Origin: an uncultured Ruthenibacterium sp.
GTDB lineage: Bacteria; Bacillota; Clostridia; Oscillospirales; Ruminococcaceae
Reading direction: 5' to 3'
NCBI GenBank assembly: GCA_910587145.1
Contig: CAJUMH010000020.1
Coordinates: 1-60,528, forward strand
DNA: 60,528 nucleotides
Position numbers and translations under genes: made by a program. The notes beneath the pieces are model-generated. The model searched no databases and was not told where the DNA came from. It saw nothing but the letters and a program-made list of their open reading frames with translations. Position 1 is the first letter of the stretch. Each line of letters starts with the position of its first letter. This document shows, one piece after another, positions 57,998 through 60,528 of the stretch.

Positions 57998-58348
57998 ATG
58001 ATTTTTGATGTGATCATCGAGACGATCCTGCCGCCGATCATCGGCATTTTAGAGCTGCTGGGCATTTTTGTGGTAACGGCCTCGACGCTGCACGCGTTTT
58101 GGGAATATCTGGGCAACACGTTTTTCCACCGCAAATACGCGCTGCAGTTCGAGCTGGCCGAGGGCCTTGCCACCGGGCTGGAGTTCAAGATGGCGGCCGA
58201 GATCTTAAAAACCGTTCTGGTGCGCGAAATGAGCGAGCTGCTGATCCTGGGCGCGGTGATCATCTTGCGCGCGCTGCTGAGCCTTTTGATCCACTTCGAG
58301 CTGAAAAGCAGCCAAACACAGGGCGAGGAGCCGCCGGCCGGAAAATAG
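57998..58348 (+). CDS. DUF1622 family membrane protein
   Basis: 116 residues from ATG with GGGGAGGGA upstream. Two main helices (IGILELLGIFVVTASTLHAF near 15-35; LLILGAVIILRALLSLLIHF near 80-100) flank a conserved cytoplasmic stretch FELAEGLATGLEFKMAAEIL, the hallmark of DUF1622 proteins. Function unknown. Confidence 0.85.
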   Translation: MIFDVIIETILPPIIGILELLGIFVVTASTLHAFWEYLGNTFFHRKYALQFELAEGLATGLEFKMAAEILKTVLVREMSELLILGAVIILRALLSLLIHFELKSSQTQGEEPPAGK

Positions 58349-58467
58349 CGGCCAAAGGCCGTTTGCCCCCGTTCATATTCTATCCACAAAAAATTTACGT
58401 TTTTCTCAGGCGATATCCGCACTTCGTTTACGATTTGGGGTTAAAATAGCTTTTGGGCGGTAAAAAA

Positions 58468-58555
58468 GCGGCAGAAAGCAGCGGAAGGCGGCGGGAAGCA
58501 CCGGAAAGCGGCAGAATGCAGCGGAAGGCGGCGGGAAGCGGCAGAAATGGCAAAA
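58468..58555 (+). repeat. 40-bp direct repeats upstream of plsC
   Basis: Purine-rich units beginning GCGGCAGAAAGCAGCGGAAG start at 58468 and 58508, with a partial third at 58538. They lie just before the plsC promoter; no gene is present in 58349-58650. Confidence 0.8.
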
Positions 58556-58587
58556 AAAGCAAAAAGCCGCGATGCCGCGCCAAACAT

Positions 58588-58616
58588 TTGCTTCTTTGCG
58601 CATTTTGCGGTATCAT
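58588..58616 (+). promoter_or_regulatory. Sigma-A promoter of plsC
   Basis: TTGCTT (58588-58593), 17 bp, TATCAT (58611-58616), 35 bp before the start codon. Confidence 0.7.
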
Positions 58617-58650
58617 AGAGAAAATACTGTTTAAAGTAGGGTGATCTTCT

Positions 58651-59400
58651 ATGATGCTGCTGCGAACCATCGTTTGGGCGCTGTACTTTGTGGGCGCACT
58701 GCTCGTGCTGACGCCGCAGATGCTGCGCGCCAAACGGCTGAAGCAAGCGGGCGACGAGGCGGGCTGCCGCGCCATTGTGGACAAATACGTGCGGATGTGG
58801 ATGTCCACGCTGATGCGCATCGCCGGCTGCGAGGTGACGGTGCGGGGGCTGGAAAACATCCCGCAGGACCGCGCGGTGGTATTCACGCCCAACCATCAAA
58901 GCGATTACGATATCCCCATCATGCTGGTGTGCCTCGACCGGCCGCACGCGTTCGTCGCCAAGGTGGAGGTGCAGAAAATCCCGCTGGTGCGCACCTGGAT
59001 GCAGCTGTTTGACAGCGTGTTTCTCGACCGCAAAAATCCCCGGCAGGCCGTGGGTGTAATGAAAGAGGCCGCCGAGCTGCTGCGGCAGGGCAAAAGCGTG
59101 ATCGTTTTTCCCGAGGGCACGCGCAGCAGGGGCGAGGCCATGGGCGAGTTCAAGCCCGGCGCGTTTAAGATGGCGTTCAGCGCCAAGGCGCCCATCGTGC
59201 CCGTTGTGGTGGACGGCAGCTATAAAATTATGGAGGCCAACCACAACCTGATGCGCCCCGGACACGTAAACCTCACCATTTTGCCGCCCGTTGAAACCGC
59301 CGGGCTCGACCGCGCCGCACAGAAGGCTTTGCCCGAACAGGTGGCGCGCATGATCGCCGAGGCAAAAAACGCGGGCAAGCCGCAGGCTGGCGAAGGGTAA
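58651..59400 (+). CDS. plsC: 1-acyl-sn-glycerol-3-phosphate acyltransferase
   Basis: 249 residues. An N-terminal membrane segment (TIVWALYFVGALLVLTPQML) is followed by the PlsC motifs: TPNHQSDYDIPIML (HxxxxD, near 90), VFLDRKNPRQAV, and FPEGTRSRGEAMGEFKPGAF (near 150). It adds the second acyl chain to make phosphatidic acid at the membrane. ATG 58651 or 58654 after AGGGTGA. The next gene follows after 56 bp and may share the transcript. Confidence 0.93.
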   Translation: MMLLRTIVWALYFVGALLVLTPQMLRAKRLKQAGDEAGCRAIVDKYVRMWMSTLMRIAGCEVTVRGLENIPQDRAVVFTPNHQSDYDIPIMLVCLDRPHAFVAKVEVQKIPLVRTWMQLFDSVFLDRKNPRQAVGVMKEAAELLRQGKSVIVFPEGTRSRGEAMGEFKPGAFKMAFSAKAPIVPVVVDGSYKIMEANHNLMRPGHVNLTILPPVETAGLDRAAQKALPEQVARMIAEAKNAGKPQAGEG

Positions 59401-59456
59401 GCGCAGACAAAGCCTCCCCGCACTTTTTAAATTCAACCGAAAGAGGGAACCGTCCT

Positions 59457-60203
59457 ATGGCAAGCGCTCGCTACACCGTTCATATCAAGCCCGAGGACAT
59501 TCAGCCGGACGCTCCACCCCCAGAGCTGACGCCGAAGGAAAAACGGGAAAATTTCTGGTTTTATCACAAGTGGCACGTCCTGGGCGGCGCGGTTGCATTC
59601 GCGCTGCTGTTTTCGCTCGTCTGGGAGATCGCAACGCAGGTAAAGCCGGATTATACCATCGGCCTGCTCAGCTCGCACGGCGTGCCGGTGGGCATCGGCG
59701 AGGTGCTGGGCGAGCGCCTGGCACCCCTGTTTAACGACCGCAACGGCGACGGCCGTGTGGTGGTAACCGTGATGGAATACACCGTTGCGCACGGTGAGGA
59801 TCTGGACCGCATCGACCCGAACATTCAGATGGCCAGCATGACAAAGCTGATGGGCGATTTCGATATGGGCGAGAGCATTTTGTTTTTGACGGACGATCTG
59901 GAATACTTCGAGGAACAGTATTTTCTGTTTGCCTATAACGACGGCTCCGTGCCCGAGGAGGGCGTGCCGCCCGATTACAGCCGCATGGGCGTGCGCTGGG
60001 GCGATTGCCCCGCCCTGACGGAGCTGGAGTTGGGCAGCGCGGAAGATTTCGCCGGCGTATCGGGGATCGATTATCAAACCTTTTTGCAAAATTTCCGGCT
60101 GGTGCAGCGCATTCTTGCGGGAACCCAGCTGGAAAACGATCCGGACGCCAGCGCCTACTACACCGACTGCGCGGCAAAATTTGAGGAGCTGACGCGACGG
60201 TAA
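59457..60203 (+). CDS. Single-pass membrane protein with extracytoplasmic domain
   Basis: 248 residues from ATG after AAGAGGG. A Pro-rich cytoplasmic start (1-33), the conserved-looking turn ENFWFYHKWHVLGGAVAFAL that leads into one helix (about 38-58), then an outer domain of 185 residues. This contains NDRNGDGRVVV (near 95), an EF-hand-like DxNxDG calcium loop, and many aromatic/acidic residues. The KWH-helix arrangement recurs in clostridial proteins of unknown function. Possibly co-transcribed with plsC. Confidence 0.75.
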   Translation: MASARYTVHIKPEDIQPDAPPPELTPKEKRENFWFYHKWHVLGGAVAFALLFSLVWEIATQVKPDYTIGLLSSHGVPVGIGEVLGERLAPLFNDRNGDGRVVVTVMEYTVAHGEDLDRIDPNIQMASMTKLMGDFDMGESILFLTDDLEYFEEQYFLFAYNDGSVPEEGVPPDYSRMGVRWGDCPALTELELGSAEDFAGVSGIDYQTFLQNFRLVQRILAGTQLENDPDASAYYTDCAAKFEELTRR

Positions 60204-60382
60204 CCGCCCCCCTCTCCGTTGCCCTTTTTGTGCTTTTGGAGTTTTCGGGGCCCTTGGGTGTCTTTTGCGCTGCTTTGGGCAGCTGCTTCGGTTATTTTTG
60301 GGCATCCTCCCGCGTTTTTCGGTGGTTTTTGAACATTTTGCGGGCGTTTTTTCCCCGCCTTGCTTCCGGGATTTTCGCAACG

Positions 60383-60433
60383 GGCCGCGGCCAGAGAAAA
60401 CGATCTCTGGCCGCGGCCTGTTTTTATTTTTCC
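60383..60433 (+). terminator. Strong intrinsic terminator
   Basis: GGCCGCGGCCAGAGA pairs perfectly with TCTCTGGCCGCGGCC around 6 bases, then TGTTTTTATTTTT. It ends the plsC transcript. The sequence after it closes with GAAAGGAG at the window edge, the likely ribosome binding site of the next gene. Confidence 0.92.
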
Positions 60434-60528
60434 CTTTTATGTTGCCCTGCCTGCGGCTCCTTGTTTTGCTGGCAGTGTCAAGAGTTTTTCGCAAAATAGT
60501 ATGCAGGTTCTGGGAGAAAGGAGTCAGC

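Noticed and set aside
1..60528. tRNA, rRNA and classic riboswitches
   Set aside because: No cloverleaf or T-loop consensus, no rRNA sequence and no recognisable TPP, FMN, SAM or THF riboswitch core was noticed by eye on either strand. A covariance-model search could still find one.

Overview
The window looks like a piece of a high-GC, endospore-forming, anaerobic gut clostridium, probably Oscillospirales/Ruminococcaceae. The evidence is spoVT, clostridial-type lipoproteins, a 2-hydroxyacyl-CoA dehydratase activase system, sigma-A promoters of the TTGnnn-17-TAtAcT kind, strong GC bias and van-type cell-wall genes. This is inferred from gene content, without a database search. I found no tRNA, rRNA or CRISPR array.

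Region 1 (1 to about 8.9 kb) is accessory DNA, probably the right part of an integrative or mobilizable element. It holds a MobV-type relaxase running off the left edge, a zinc-finger protein of the DUF6076 type, a divergent sigma-like protein, a sigma factor fused in one chain to a transmembrane helix and a large extracytoplasmic domain, two paralogous RCC1-repeat (lipo)proteins and a small membrane protein. No integrase or att site is visible.

Region 2 (9 to 24.4 kb) is chromosomal. It has spoVT, a split CoA-dehydratase activase/dehydratase pair, a secreted C39-like peptidase, an HD hydrolase, mtnN, ychF, and a beta-glucoside locus (AraC regulator, a GPH symporter carrying a one-base frameshift, GH3 glucosidase). 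Region 3 (24.7 to 35.3 kb) has a heterodimeric ABC exporter, remains of a peptide-binding protein gene, an acidic membrane-anchored protein, a glycosyltransferase, a HAD phosphatase, a sirtuin and secA.

Region 4 (35.7 to 48.3 kb) has an extracytoplasmic trigger-factor-like lipoprotein, a small membrane exporter, a vanG-vanXY-vanT operon (D-Ala-D-Ser ligase, D,D-peptidase, membrane serine racemase) with no adjacent vanRS, a ccdA/TlpA thiol-redox operon, an Rpn-type nuclease and an MmeI-like single-chain restriction-modification enzyme. Region 5 (48.8 to 60.5 kb) has an ECF sigma/anti-sigma unit followed by two membrane-protein genes, a MocR regulator divergent from an ECF-transporter S component, a DUF362 protein, a thioredoxin fragment next to a 22-bp repeat array, an M3 peptidase, a DUF1622 protein, plsC and a one-helix extracytoplasmic protein.

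Three themes stand out. First, the membrane-tethered sigma factor with its RCC1-protein neighbours is the best candidate for an undescribed signalling system. Second, the three-gene van operon lacks local regulators and its proteins carry low-complexity insertions. Third, short tandem repeats and palindromes repeatedly sit in leaders upstream of start codons; in front of the MocR gene the repeat unit resembles the gene's own ribosome binding site.
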